This document shows, piece after piece, positions 43,943 to 51,827 of a DNA stretch of 64,000 nt (position 1 is its first letter; each line of letters opens with the position of its first letter). A program made the translations under genes and the position numbers. Below the pieces are notes generated by a model, which saw only the letters and a list, made by a program, of their open reading frames with translations, searched no databases and was not told where the DNA came from. The stretch comes from Clostridia bacterium (GTDB lineage Bacteria; Bacillota; Clostridia; Christensenellales; UBA1242), in assembly GCA_017409005.1 (NCBI GenBank), contig JAFQTP010000001.1, forward strand, positions 1 to 64,000, in the 5' to 3' direction.

Positions 43943-44676
43943 ACTTCTTTAATATTTTTAACTAATTCTTTATTTCCACCAATATACATATCGTATTTTT
44001 TGTTAAAGTAAACTTCGCCACCGCACTTCTCAATTAAAAATTTACCGGGTTCAAAATCCCACGGAGTGTTTCCAAACACAACAAGTGCGTCCATCTTTCC
44101 CCTTGCAACAATAGCAAAGTTATATGCCATACAACCAAACAACCTAACACTACGCAAATATTTCATAAGTTTAACTTGAATTTCTGCTTGTGTTTTACTT
44201 GTTATATCGGTTATGTTGCTTAAACAAACCACCGACCAATCAATTTGAGTTATATTAGATAATTTAATTGGTTTACCATTTAGAGTAACACCCTCACTAT
44301 TTGCAACATAAAGTTCCTTAATTGTTGGGAAATACACAACCGACAACACAGTTTCTTTTTTATATTGCAAAGCAAGTTGAGTACCATAAAGCGGAACACT
44401 TTTTTTATAGTTTCGAGTTCCATCAATTGGGTCTAAAATCCAACAATAATCGTTGTCGGTTAAATCGCTACCTTCTTCACCAATAAAACAACTATTAGGA
44501 ATTAGTTTAAGTAGCCCCGCCCTAATAAATTCTTGTGTGTTAATATCGTTATTAGTAACATCGTCCATTGGGTGTTTGTGTCGCTCTTCAACCTCAACAA
44601 AATCTTTACCAAAATAAATTTTACTTGCTCGTTTTATTAATTTTATAATCTTTTTTTCAATCTTTTGTAAGTCCAT
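43930..44676 (-). CDS. Inositol-monophosphatase-family phosphatase
   Basis: A 248-residue Mg-dependent, lithium-sensitive-type sugar phosphatase. Metal ligands are in GEEGSD (66-71) and DPIDGT (82-87), and the third motif WDFEPGKFL lies near 207. Substrates in the family include inositol phosphate, fructose bisphosphate, NADP and 3'-phosphoadenosine phosphate, and the sequence does not decide. I start it at 44676 (AAAGGAA upstream); eight more in-frame codons are possible. It lies ten bases after the small gene at 44687. Confidence 0.88.
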   Translation of the reverse strand: MDLQKIEKKIIKLIKRASKIYFGKDFVEVEERHKHPMDDVTNNDINTQEFIRAGLLKLIPNSCFIGEEGSDLTDNDYCWILDPIDGTRNYKKSVPLYGTQLALQYKKETVLSVVYFPTIKELYVANSEGVTLNGKPIKLSNITQIDWSVVCLSNITDITSKTQAEIQVKLMKYLRSVRLFGCMAYNFAIVARGKMDALVVFGNTPWDFEPGKFLIEKCGGEVYFNKKYDMYIGGNKELVKNIKEVLEV

Positions 44677-44686
44677 AAATTTTCCT

Positions 44687-45058
44687 TTATTTCCTTTCAA
44701 TCTTAATGTTATAAAGTTTTAAAACATCAAAAAAACCTTGTTCAACTTCTTCTAGCGAAAAATTGTTTTCTTCAAGTTCAGCCTTTGTTTTTGAAGCTAA
44801 CTTTTGATAGAAATTTAATGCAATTTGCATATGTGCCATGCTTTGCGGATTAATTACAGAAAAAAGTTTATCTTCAGCAGCATTAATTTTGTTTTCGTCT
44901 AACATTTTATTAAGTTCAATAAACAAATTATCGGTTTCTGAATAGTTGCCATTTTCAGGTAAAACATAATCAAAACTATCACGCTTAAACAAAATTTTAG
45001 CAATCACTTGTGCAACACCTTTAATTTGTTTATATAAAATATCTCCGTTTTGCTCCAT
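44687..45058 (-). CDS. Small helical protein, DUF6483-like
   Basis: A 123-residue soluble, all-helical protein beginning with a QIKGVAQVIAKILF helix, a pattern I associate with the DUF6483 group of Bacillota. No catalytic residues stand out. The middle (KMLDENKINAAEDKLFSVI) looks like a helical repeat or TPR-like hairpin. GAAGG precedes the ATG. It shares a transcript with the inositol-phosphatase-family gene. An ATGTTAATAT motif about 40 bp upstream may be the -10. Function unknown. Confidence 0.65.
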   Translation of the reverse strand: MEQNGDILYKQIKGVAQVIAKILFKRDSFDYVLPENGNYSETDNLFIELNKMLDENKINAAEDKLFSVINPQSMAHMQIALNFYQKLASKTKAELEENNFSLEEVEQGFFDVLKLYNIKIERK

Positions 45059-45165
45059 AAAAAACCTTCAAAACTTTTTTAGGCGCATTAGCACCCTACC
45101 TTTAATATTAACATAACTAAAAAAAAATTGCATTTAAAATTAAGCACCATATTTTTTTTATAAAT

Positions 45166-45196
45166 AAAAAAAGACTGGTATATAAACCAATCTTTT
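45166..45196 (-). terminator. Terminator after the YwaF-like pair
   Basis: GATTGGT/ACCAGTC stem with seven Ts on the minus strand. Confidence 0.75.
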
Positions 45197-45207
45197 AATT
45201 ACTATTT

Positions 45208-46029
45208 TTATTTTTCTTCAGTTGTGGTGTTTTGTTCTGATTTTTCAACCTCAGTTGCAACAACAACTCCACGTTTTAAAGCAATTTTTTCCATAACTTT
45301 AATAGTTCCAAAATAAATGCCATAAATAATTGCGCACATACCAAAAATAGCTGCAATAACAGTAAATGGCATAAGTGGTGTTGGCACAAATGGGAATGTG
45401 CTTCCGGTAATAAAGAACCAATCGAAGCTATGTTGTTCACTACTAAATGTAGCATTTCCAAACGTTGCCCAAAGTGCAATTATGCAAAGTGCAACAAGTT
45501 CCATCCAAATGTTTTTCCATGTTAGTTTAACCCTGCCCCAAGCAAGATTTAAAAATCCCCAACTAAATAGCATTCCGTGGAACACAAAAGTTTGCACAAC
45601 TTTATAACTAAAAGTTGAAATTCCGCCTAATGCCGAACCAGGATATGTAATATACATTAAACTTGCAACTAAACTTAAAACCACAATAACATGTTTAATT
45701 GGTTTAAACTTTTTGTTGAATTGAGCAAATGGAACAAAACAACCCATAAGTGTGCAAATGTGGAATGGAAGTTTATCTAAATCTATTTCGCCTGACTCGC
45801 GTGAAAGTGGCATTATAAAGAAATCGGCAATGTAAATTGCTGGAATTAAATAAGCCAAAAGTTTTAAGGTGAAATCTTTTGCATTTTCAGATTTATTTTT
45901 AAGTAAAAATGCCAATCCAATTGTTAACCCTACAATTAAAAATATATACATAAAGTGCCAAATTGAAAACAGTTTAATTTCAAGCACAACTTCGGTTTCT
46001 CTAAATAGTTTAATTAAAAAATCTCTCAT
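45208..46029 (-). CDS. YwaF-like multispan membrane protein (second copy)
   Basis: A 273-residue protein with about seven spans and the LPFHICTLMG segment after the third, which is the landmark of the YwaF/TIGR02206 family (function unknown). A hydrophilic tail rich in Glu/Thr/Gln ends it. The gene starts two bases after the stop of a related gene, and GAGGAAG precedes the ATG. The histidine-cysteine motif inside the membrane suggests a shared active or metal site, but this is inference. Confidence 0.75.
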   Translation of the reverse strand: MRDFLIKLFRETEVVLEIKLFSIWHFMYIFLIVGLTIGLAFLLKNKSENAKDFTLKLLAYLIPAIYIADFFIMPLSRESGEIDLDKLPFHICTLMGCFVPFAQFNKKFKPIKHVIVVLSLVASLMYITYPGSALGGISTFSYKVVQTFVFHGMLFSWGFLNLAWGRVKLTWKNIWMELVALCIIALWATFGNATFSSEQHSFDWFFITGSTFPFVPTPLMPFTVIAAIFGMCAIIYGIYFGTIKVMEKIALKRGVVVATEVEKSEQNTTTEEK

Positions 46030-46031
46030 AA

Positions 46032-46823
46032 CTACTCTTCCTCTTTTTCTGTTTTTGTTTTCTTTTTATATTTCTTATTATACCAATATGCCAAATGCGA
46101 ATACCATCTATCTTCTTTAGGAAGTGCAATTTGCTCGTATGTTGCAGTAATTAAAAAGCCAACAACAATTGCCAAAACTCCCATAAAAGCAGTGTTAAAC
46201 CACGGCATTGATGCAACTGGTGGTTCAAGCAAATACATTGAGTTAACTGAACCAATTTTACAATATTCAAACAATGTGTTAACAAAAACACCATCAATTA
46301 AAAGTAGGCTCATTCCAAGCAAAATGCTAATTGTGTTAAACACCCTAATTTTTATATATTTGCCACAAAGCAACCAAACACACCCAATAATTAACGTTGA
46401 GTGGCTAAGTAACCCTTGTAAAACACTCCAATCGGCAAGTGTTGGGTTACCCATATAGTTAAAGTTTAAAGCAATTCCTAAAACACCACCAACAATTCCT
46501 AAATAAAATGTAAATTCTGTTACAAACCTATACCCAATTGTTTTACGATTTTTAATAAATGCGCTTGCCACCAAAAGCCACATACAAACATGGCAAGGAT
46601 ACACCGCAAACAACAGCGCCGACCCTGCTTCGGCAGTTCCAGTGCTTAAAAAATCAACCCATAAACCGCTATAATGCAAAATAACAGTTATAATTGCAAA
46701 AAATTTTAAGAACACATCTTTTTGTTTTTGTTCTTTTAAATAAATTGTTGCTAATATTAAAATTACTATGGTTATTACAGTTGAAATTACAACATATAAC
46801 GAATGTGCTAAATCAAATAACAT
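46032..46823 (-). CDS. YwaF-like multispan membrane protein (first copy)
   Basis: A 263-residue protein with about seven spans. Its YPCHVCMWL segment aligns with LPFHICTLM of the downstream protein, and both end in charged tails (Lys/Glu here), so the two are divergent paralogues. There is no ribosome site: the -10 of a good promoter (46833-46862) ends only nine bases before the ATG, so the mRNA is leaderless or nearly so. The stop codon is TAG. Confidence 0.75.
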   Translation of the reverse strand: MLFDLAHSLYVVISTVITIVILILATIYLKEQKQKDVFLKFFAIITVILHYSGLWVDFLSTGTAEAGSALLFAVYPCHVCMWLLVASAFIKNRKTIGYRFVTEFTFYLGIVGGVLGIALNFNYMGNPTLADWSVLQGLLSHSTLIIGCVWLLCGKYIKIRVFNTISILLGMSLLLIDGVFVNTLFEYCKIGSVNSMYLLEPPVASMPWFNTAFMGVLAIVVGFLITATYEQIALPKEDRWYSHLAYWYNKKYKKKTKTEKEEE

Positions 46824-46832
46824 AACGATATA

Positions 46833-46862
46833 ATAATATTATTATTTGTCGAAAATTGTCAA
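46833..46862 (-). promoter_or_regulatory. Promoter of the YwaF-like pair
   Basis: TTGACA (46857-46862), 18 bp and TATTAT (46833-46838), with the start codon nine bases past the -10. Confidence 0.65.
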
Positions 46863-46907
46863 ATATATGTATGCAATTAACATAAGCAATATTAGTTTAA
46901 GTAAAAA

Positions 46908-47016
46908 AACAAAAAAAATCGTATACCGATAGCTTTACTTGGGGTCCCCAAAACATTAAGGAGCAACGCGATAAGTTTTGGGGTGAGGAGGAGCAGACAG
47001 CCACATGTTCTTGCGA
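46908..47016 (-). ncRNA. Structured element after tRNA-Leu, possible small RNA
   Basis: This stretch is richer in G and C than nearby gaps. On the minus strand it holds a 9-bp stem CCCCAAAAC/GTTTTGGGG (46946-46983) and ends with a small ATCG/CGAT hairpin and eight Ts. Its first ten bases (47005-47014) can pair with an arm of the tRNA-Leu terminator. No coding frame with a ribosome site is visible. I do not recognise the RNA. Confidence 0.4.
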
Positions 47017-47052
47017 CAAAAAAAGAGCAAGAACATAATTATGTCTTGCTCC
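47017..47052 (-). terminator. Terminator after tRNA-Leu
   Basis: GAGCAAGA and TTCTTGCTC pair around CATAATTATG, followed by seven Ts on the minus strand. Confidence 0.8.
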
Positions 47053-47059
47053 GACGATA

Positions 47060-47142
47060 TGGTGCGGACGAAGGGACTTGAACCCCCACTGTTTCCAACT
47101 AGAGCCTAAGTCTAGCGCGTCTGCCAGTTCCGCCACGTCCGC
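47060..47142 (-). tRNA. tRNA-Leu (anticodon TAG)
   Basis: A class II tRNA with a long variable arm, acceptor stem GCGGACG/CGTCCGC, anticodon loop CTTAGGC and an encoded CCA. It reads CUN-type leucine codons. Confidence 0.95.
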
Positions 47143-47160
47143 ATAAGTTAATGCTCTAAT

Positions 47161-47189
47161 ATACTACAACATTAAAAGATGGTTGTCAA
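47161..47189 (-). promoter_or_regulatory. tRNA-Leu promoter
   Basis: TTGACA (47184-47189), 17 bp and TAGTAT (47161-47166), about 20 bp before the tRNA. Confidence 0.75.
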
Positions 47190-47259
47190 TAAATTTTAAA
47201 AATTTGTAAACATTTTTTACATCTTTTTTATTTATACAACCATTATAAATAATTTACAT

Positions 47260-47288
47260 TTGTTAAAACTTTTAAAATATGCTAAACT
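47260..47288 (+). promoter_or_regulatory. Promoter of the CYTH-like/HAD pair
   Basis: TTGTTA (47260-47265), 17 bp and TAAACT (47283-47288) preceded by TGC. It is one of the few forward promoters in the window. Confidence 0.65.
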
Positions 47289-47312
47289 TAGGTGTTTATA
47301 AGGAGTTTTTAT

Positions 47313-47927
47313 ATGAGAAAAACCGACGTAACAATTAACACTTTAGAAAGCCGTGATTTAATTGAACTTAAACTTGCCAATGCGGGGTTTGAACGAACCG
47401 GATATTTTGTTTGTGAAGACATTTATTTTACAAACATTCCTAACAAACTAGTGAAATCAACAAAATATAACGATTTAATTAATACCAGCGTTATTGTTAG
47501 AAGCATTTACGAAGATGTGGTTGGCATTCAAAAATCATATTTAGTGCACAAACACAAATACTTTAACAAGTTTAATCAAGTTTTAAGTGAAGAGGTTTCA
47601 ACAACAAAAATTTCAAGTGCAACCGAAATGCTTTATATTTTACGTACTGCAAACTTTACCAACTGGATAAGTTTTCAACAACAAAAATATTTTTATAAAA
47701 AAGGCGAAATTGTTTTATCTCTTTCATTTGTTGAAGGGCTTGACGGTGCTTTTATAAACATGAAAGAAGTTCCAACAATTAAAGACTTACCTAAACCTAA
47801 AAAATTCAAATTTTTATGCCAATTAGTAGATACTTTAGGCATTACCCACACCCCAGACTACTCCTGCAAAAAATCGTATATGTTATATGAGCAAATGCGC
47901 AAACATAAAGGAACATTTAAAGGTTAA
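47313..47927 (+). CDS. CYTH-like protein (tentative)
   Basis: A 204-residue soluble protein that looks like a CYTH (triphosphate-tunnel) enzyme: alternating charged beta strands such as KYFYKKGEIVLSLSF, an acidic strand around VEGLDGAFINMKEV, and a late 'LGITHTPDYSCKKSYMLYEQM' helix pair as in that family. The hallmark N-terminal ExExK is degenerate (DVTINTLESRD), so activity is uncertain. I start it at 47313, where AGGAG lies seven bases upstream. It is one of only four forward genes, and four bases separate it from the HAD gene. Confidence 0.5.
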   Translation: MRKTDVTINTLESRDLIELKLANAGFERTGYFVCEDIYFTNIPNKLVKSTKYNDLINTSVIVRSIYEDVVGIQKSYLVHKHKYFNKFNQVLSEEVSTTKISSATEMLYILRTANFTNWISFQQQKYFYKKGEIVLSLSFVEGLDGAFINMKEVPTIKDLPKPKKFKFLCQLVDTLGITHTPDYSCKKSYMLYEQMRKHKGTFKG

Positions 47928-47931
47928 AAGC

Positions 47932-48654
47932 ATGAAAAAAGCAATATTATTTGATTTAGATGCAACAATAATTCAATTTGACCAAAAAACTTTTGAACAC
48001 GAATATTTTAAACGCATCACAAAACGAGTTGCCGCTTTAGGATATAACCACGAACAATTTGTGGCACAACTAAACAAAGCCATTAAAGCAATGTATAAAA
48101 ACGACGGAAGTAAAACCAATCAGCAAGTGTTTGAAAACACAATGGCCGAAATTTACACAAATCAAGATTTAACTACAATTTTAAATGTTTTTAACGATTT
48201 TTATAACAACAACTACGATGGAATTAAAGAAATTTCAACACCAAACAAACAAATTAAGCAAATTATAGATTGGTGTAAACAAAACTTTGATTATGTTTTA
48301 TTAACAACAAACCCATTCTTTCCTAGGTTTGCTGTTGAAACCAGACTAGGCTGGACCGAATCGGGATTAACTCTTTCCGATTTTGACTGGGTAACAACTT
48401 ACGAAACATCTCACTTCTCAAAACCAAATCCTAAATATTTTGAAGAAGTTTTAACTAAATTTAACTTGCAAGCCTCTGATTGCATTATGGTTGGAAACAA
48501 CGAACTTGAAGACTATATTACAGCAACTCAATTTGGAATGGAAGCATTTTTAGTTGGCAACCACGTTATGCCTTACGAAGAAGCTAAAAGCCACCCACAA
48601 GTTGTTAAATTTGAAAATTTAATTGAAGTTTTAAAAGTAGCAAAACAAAAATAA
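47932..48654 (+). CDS. HAD-family hydrolase
   Basis: A 240-residue haloacid-dehalogenase-like phosphatase. The nucleophile motif is DLDAT (Asp8, Asp10), followed by a helical cap, the LTTNP motif II near 121, the KPNPKYF Lys motif near 164 and the 'MVGNNELED' acidic motif near 186. The substrate is unknown. The start at 47932 has AAAGG upstream; an in-frame start 15 codons earlier lies in the preceding gene. It ends just before a bidirectional terminator. Confidence 0.87.
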   Translation: MKKAILFDLDATIIQFDQKTFEHEYFKRITKRVAALGYNHEQFVAQLNKAIKAMYKNDGSKTNQQVFENTMAEIYTNQDLTTILNVFNDFYNNNYDGIKEISTPNKQIKQIIDWCKQNFDYVLLTTNPFFPRFAVETRLGWTESGLTLSDFDWVTTYETSHFSKPNPKYFEEVLTKFNLQASDCIMVGNNELEDYITATQFGMEAFLVGNHVMPYEEAKSHPQVVKFENLIEVLKVAKQK

Positions 48655-48659
48655 CTAAC

Positions 48660-48690
48660 AAAAAAACCGCCTTGGTTTAGGCGGTTTTTT
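48660..48690. terminator. Bidirectional terminator between converging genes
   Basis: AACCGCC/GGCGGTT stem with A- and T-runs on both sides, between the forward HAD gene and the minus-strand gene at 48696. Confidence 0.85.
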
Positions 48691-48695
48691 ATTTT

Positions 48696-49292
48696 TTACT
48701 TTACTTTTAATTGTGGTTTTTTAACCAAGTTTAACTGTTTAATTAAATTGTTTCTAAAGCTAGGCAAATCGGTTAAAATTTGTTTTTTAGAATCAAATAA
48801 ATCAACACTTGCAACAACATCAACAAACCTATCAATTGCTTCGGCACTAAAAAATTGTGATTTCCCCTGTTTGTTGTTTGCTAAATGAACTAAAGATTTG
48901 GGAAGTTCAATATTATATTTATTTAAAATGTAGTAAGTAACAAAATCGTAGTCGTCGTACATTGCTTGTTTTACTTCAATTGGAGTCCATTTTTCAAGTT
49001 CTTCAGAATAAACAAATCTATAAAAAATATCATCGCAAATAAGATGTAAAAACTCGGCACGTGCAAAACTAGAATCTAAATTAATTGTGTTTGCAGCTTT
49101 AACAATATCCATTTTAAACTCTAAAAGTTCTCTAACAGTGGTTGGCTTTTTATTTTCGCCAAAATGCGAAGCAATTTTATCGTTAGCCAAATCTGGCGCT
49201 AAAGTTCCATCTAAAAATTCAGACTCGTTTTCGGTTTTATGGTTTTGCAAATATTTTTTACCAATTGCCAAGTGCATTGCCAGACATGCCAT
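48696..49292 (-). CDS. Zinc-dependent phospholipase C-like protein
   Basis: A 198-residue soluble protein with the spaced His/Asp pattern of the zinc-dependent phospholipase C fold: MHLAIG (His7), FLDGTLAPDL near 26-35, SHFG (about 42-45) and FLHLICDDIFY near 82. There is no signal peptide, so it would act inside the cell, and many bacterial relatives of this kind are uncharacterised. GGAGGG precedes the ATG. A 21-bp palindrome overlaps its -10 (49313-49333). The family call is by pattern and moderately sure. Confidence 0.65.
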   Translation of the reverse strand: MACLAMHLAIGKKYLQNHKTENESEFLDGTLAPDLANDKIASHFGENKKPTTVRELLEFKMDIVKAANTINLDSSFARAEFLHLICDDIFYRFVYSEELEKWTPIEVKQAMYDDYDFVTYYILNKYNIELPKSLVHLANNKQGKSQFFSAEAIDRFVDVVASVDLFDSKKQILTDLPSFRNNLIKQLNLVKKPQLKVK

Positions 49293-49312
49293 AACTAGCC
49301 CTCCATTAACAC

Positions 49313-49333
49313 ATGTTAATTATATATTAACAT
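49313..49333. promoter_or_regulatory. Palindrome over the -10 of the phospholipase-like gene
   Basis: ATGTTAAT and ATTAACAT flank TATAT (49313-49333). It contains the -10 TAATAT and could be an operator for a dimeric repressor. Confidence 0.45.
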
Positions 49334-49351
49334 AAAAAAAGTAAAAATCAA
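49324..49351 (-). promoter_or_regulatory. Promoter of the phospholipase-like gene
   Basis: TTGATT (49346-49351), 16 bp and TAATAT (49324-49329) preceded by TGT. It lies within the tail of the tRNA array terminator. Confidence 0.5.
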
Positions 49352-49352
49352 T

Positions 49353-49382
49353 AAAAAAATCGGTTAGAAATTTCTAACCGAA
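49353..49382 (-). terminator. Terminator of the tRNA array
   Basis: A perfect palindromic stem CGGTTAGAAA/TTTCTAACCG followed by seven Ts on the minus strand, four bases past the tRNA-Lys CCA. Confidence 0.85.
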
Positions 49383-49386
49383 TTTT

Positions 49387-49462
49387 TGGTGACCCATCCG
49401 CGATTCGAACGCGGGACACCATGATTAAAAGTCATGTGCTCTACCAACTGAGCTAATGGGCC
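49387..49462 (-). tRNA. tRNA-Lys (anticodon TTT)
   Basis: Full cloverleaf with acceptor GGCCCAT, anticodon loop CTTTTAA and encoded CCA; last gene of the five-tRNA array. Confidence 0.95.
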
Positions 49463-49471
49463 ATAATTAAA

Positions 49472-49546
49472 TGGCTGGGGTGGCAGGATTTGAACCTACG
49501 CATGCGAGAGTCAAAGTCTCGTGCCTTACCGCTTGGCTACACCCCA
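49472..49546 (-). tRNA. tRNA-Gln (anticodon TTG)
   Basis: Acceptor TGGGGTG/CACCCCA, anticodon loop CTTTGAC and encoded CCA. The weak U1-A72 pair is usual for tRNA-Gln. Confidence 0.95.
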
Positions 49547-49565
49547 ATAGGTAATGTTAAAATAA

Positions 49566-49643
49566 TGGGGTGAATAGTGGGACTTGAACCCACGACCTCT
49601 AGAGCCACAATCTAGCGTTCTAGCCAACTGAACTATATCCACC
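49566..49643 (-). tRNA. tRNA-His (anticodon GTG)
   Basis: Cloverleaf with the extra 5' G opposite a C discriminator that marks tRNA-His, anticodon loop TTGTGGC and encoded CCA. Confidence 0.95.
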
Positions 49644-49651
49644 ATAGTTAT

Positions 49652-49728
49652 TGGTACGCCAGAAGGGATTCGAACCCCTGACCCTCGCCTTAGAAGGGCG
49701 ATGCTCTATCCAGCTGAGCTACTGGCGC
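49652..49728 (-). tRNA. tRNA-Arg (anticodon TCT)
   Basis: Acceptor GCGCCAG/CTGGCGT, anticodon loop CTTCTAA and encoded CCA; reads AGA/AGG. Confidence 0.95.
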
Positions 49729-49774
49729 ACAATCAAAGGCAGGTTTTTAGCTTAAGCTTAACCCTAACTAAAAT

Positions 49775-49848
49775 TGGAGCGGGTGATGGGAATCGAACCC
49801 ACGTAGCTAGCTTGGAAGGCTAGAGCTCTACCATTGAGCTACACCCGC
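49775..49848 (-). tRNA. tRNA-Gly (anticodon TCC)
   Basis: Acceptor GCGGGTG/CACCCGC, anticodon loop CTTCCAA and encoded CCA; first tRNA after the array promoter. Confidence 0.95.
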
Positions 49849-49883
49849 ATTAATTCCCGGCCCGGCTTTACAAAAGCAATAAT

Positions 49884-49912
49884 ATAATATCATTAAAGTA
49901 TGTGCTTGTCAA
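49884..49912 (-). promoter_or_regulatory. Promoter of the tRNA array
   Basis: TTGACA (49907-49912), 17 bp and TATTAT (49884-49889), about 35 bp before tRNA-Gly. Confidence 0.8.
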
Positions 49913-49931
49913 CAAATTATTTTAAATTATT

Positions 49932-50393
49932 TTACATATTTACAATAATTTTTCCATCTTCAATTTCAACCACGGCAAAGGTGTGCTTGCCACCTTTAAA
50001 GTAAGAAAAAGCACCCGGATTTAAATAACCAATATCGTTAACAACTTCCCAGTCTTGCACATGAGTGTGCCCATAGCAAACAAGTTTAAAGCCTTTACCC
50101 TCAATTCTTCTAATTAAGCCACCAAGCCCACGCTTAACATCGTATTTATGCCCATGAGTTACAAAAATTTTAACCCCCTCAATAACAACTTCTTCTTCAA
50201 AAGTGTTAACCCTATCTATAACCCATTCGTCCCAATTACCCTTAACCTTAATAATGTTTGGGTGATTAATTTCGTCTAGGTCTTTAATCATGTCGCCACA
50301 AAAAATAATATGAGTAAACTCATTTTCGGAAATTAATGTTTTAAGTTGTTCTTTGTTTCCGTGAGTATCGGAAATAACCAAAACTTTTGCCAT
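49932..50393 (-). CDS. YfcE/MJ0936-type metallophosphodiesterase
   Basis: A 153-residue single-domain phosphodiesterase with SDTHGN (8-13), FCGD (32-35), GNWDEW near 52, THGHKYD near 79 and YGHTHVQ near 107, matching the YfcE/MJ0936 group that cleaves phosphodiester test substrates. The natural substrate is unknown. There is no ribosome site: the -10 TAATAT ends six bases before the ATG, so the mRNA should be leaderless. Confidence 0.88.
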   Translation of the reverse strand: MAKVLVISDTHGNKEQLKTLISENEFTHIIFCGDMIKDLDEINHPNIIKVKGNWDEWVIDRVNTFEEEVVIEGVKIFVTHGHKYDVKRGLGGLIRRIEGKGFKLVCYGHTHVQDWEVVNDIGYLNPGAFSYFKGGKHTFAVVEIEDGKIIVNM

Positions 50394-50399
50394 ACATAA

Positions 50400-50429
50400 A
50401 TATTAACATAAAACCATGTTTTTTTGCAA
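50400..50429 (-). promoter_or_regulatory. Promoter of the YfcE-like gene (leaderless)
   Basis: TTGCAA (50424-50429), 18 bp and TAATAT (50400-50405) preceded by TGT. Transcription would start at or next to the A of the start codon. Confidence 0.6.
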
Positions 50430-50447
50430 ATTATTAAAACTTTAAAA

Positions 50448-50480
50448 CAAAAAACCTGCTAATGGTTTAAGCAGGTTTTT
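50448..50480 (-). terminator. Terminator overlapping the clpX stop
   Basis: AAAACCTGCT/AGCAGGTTTT stem spans the stop codon and ends in six Ts on the minus strand. Confidence 0.8.
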
Positions 50481-51747
50481 CGGTTTTTTTATTTTCAGAT
50501 TTAACATTTTTTCTAACAATTTCTGGCTCGCAATCGTTATCAATTGTTTTTTGGGTTATAACAACCTTTTCAATGTTTTTATCGGACGGAGTTAAAAACA
50601 TTAAGTCTAGCATGCAATTTTCTAAAATTGTTCTAAGCCCTCTTGCTCCGGTTTTTAGCCTTATTGCTTTTTTAGCAACTGCTCTAACAGCATCTGGCTC
50701 AAACACAAGTTCAACCCCATCAATTTTAAACATTTCTTTATATTGTTTTGTAATGGCGTTTTTAGGTTTTTGCATAATTTCAACCAACGCATCTTCGTTT
50801 AAATCGTCTAAGCCCACAACAATAGGAAGTCTGCCCACAAACTCTGGAATTAAACCAAACTTAATTAAGTCTTGCGGCTGAATTTTTTTCAACACAACAC
50901 CTGTGCTTTGTGTTTCAGATTCAGAAAGTTCTGAATTAAACCCAAGCGACGAAACATTTGTGCGTTTTTCAATAATATTTTTAAGCCCAACAAATGCACC
51001 ACCACAAATAAACAAAATGTTAGATGTGTCAATTTGTAAAAGCTCTTGGTGTGGGTGTTTACGTCCCCCTTGTGGAGGAACCGACGCAACAGTACCCTCA
51101 ATAATTTTTAAAAGTGCTTGTTGAACCCCCTCGCCTGAAACATCACGCGTTATACTTCTGTTTTCCGATTTTTTAGTTATTTTATCAATTTCATCAATAT
51201 AAATTATTCCGCGTTCGGCCTTTTTAATATCGTAATTTGCATTTTGAATTAGTTTTAATAAAATATTTTCAACGTCTTCACCAACATAGCCAGCTTCAGT
51301 TAACGTTGTTGCATCGGCTTGAGCAAACGGAACCTTTAAAATGCGAGCAAGCGTTTTTGCAAGCAAAGTTTTACCGCTTCCGGTTGGACCAATTAAAAGC
51401 ACATTGCTTTTGTCGATATCAATTAAATCTACACCATCGGTTTTGTTTTTAGCATCAATGTTGTAGTTAATGCGTTTATAGTGATTATAAACGGCTACCG
51501 ACAAAACACGTTTAGCATCGTCTTGGCCAATAACGTAATCGTCTAAAATTTGTTTAATAACTTCTGGTGTTGGAAGGTCTATTTTATCAGACTCTGAAAG
51601 TTTTTCATCTTCTAACAAAATATCTTTGCAAGTGCTAATACACTCGTCGCAAATAAAACTTAAACCATCTGGACTAGAAATTAATTTTTTTGTTTCAACA
51701 GCGTTCTTTCCGCAAAAAGAACAAAACATATTGGTTTCTTTTTTCAT
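50467..51747 (-). CDS. clpX: ATP-dependent Clp protease ATP-binding subunit ClpX
   Basis: AAA+ unfoldase that feeds proteins, including SsrA-tagged ones, into ClpP. The 426-residue protein has the N-terminal zinc domain (Cys9, 12, 33, 36), Walker A GPTGSGKT near 119, the [15 protein letters not shown] pore region ([10 protein letters not shown]) and sensor 2. The basic tail ([11 protein letters not shown]) extends past the usual end. TAGGAGA precedes the ATG. A terminator-like hairpin lies between clpP and clpX, so it probably depends on read-through from clpP. Confidence 0.97.
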   Translation of the reverse strand: MKKETNMFCSFCGKNAVETKKLISSPDGLSFICDECISTCKDILLEDEKLSESDKIDLPTPEVIKQILDDYVIGQDDAKRVLSVAVYNHYKRINYNIDAKNKTDGVDLIDIDKSNVLLIGPTGSGKTLLAKTLARILKVPFAQADATTLTEAGYVGEDVENILLKLIQNANYDIKKAERGIIYIDEIDKITKKSENRSITRDVSGEGVQQALLKIIEGTVASVPPQGGRKHPHQELLQIDTSNILFICGGAFVGLKNIIEKRTNVSSLGFNSELSESETQSTGVVLKKIQPQDLIKFGLIPEFVGRLPIVVGLDDLNEDALVEIMQKPKNAITKQYKEMFKIDGVELVFEPDAVRAVAKKAIRLKTGARGLRTILENCMLDLMFLTPSDKNIEKVVITQKTIDNDCEPEIVRKNVKSENKKTEKPA

Positions 51748-51763
51748 AAATCTCCTATTTTAT

Positions 51764-51800
51764 AAAAAATAAGACAAGCACCAAACTAGGTTTGGTGCTA
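51764..51800 (-). terminator. Hairpin terminator between clpP and clpX
   Basis: AGCACCAAAC and GTTTGGTGCT pair exactly around two bases, and a T-rich run follows ten bases on. It likely attenuates clpX. Confidence 0.65.
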
Positions 51801-51827
51801 ATACGTCTAATTTTATCTTTAGAAAAA

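Noticed and set aside
46897..47136. A 79-codon frame starting MAELADALDLGSSW
   Set aside because: It is tRNA-Leu translated in the sense direction followed by its terminator; this peptide is a well-known false gene produced by tRNA-Leu sequences.
49387..49848. Integrated element at the tRNA array
   Set aside because: No integrase, no direct repeat of a tRNA 3' end and no foreign-looking genes lie on either side.
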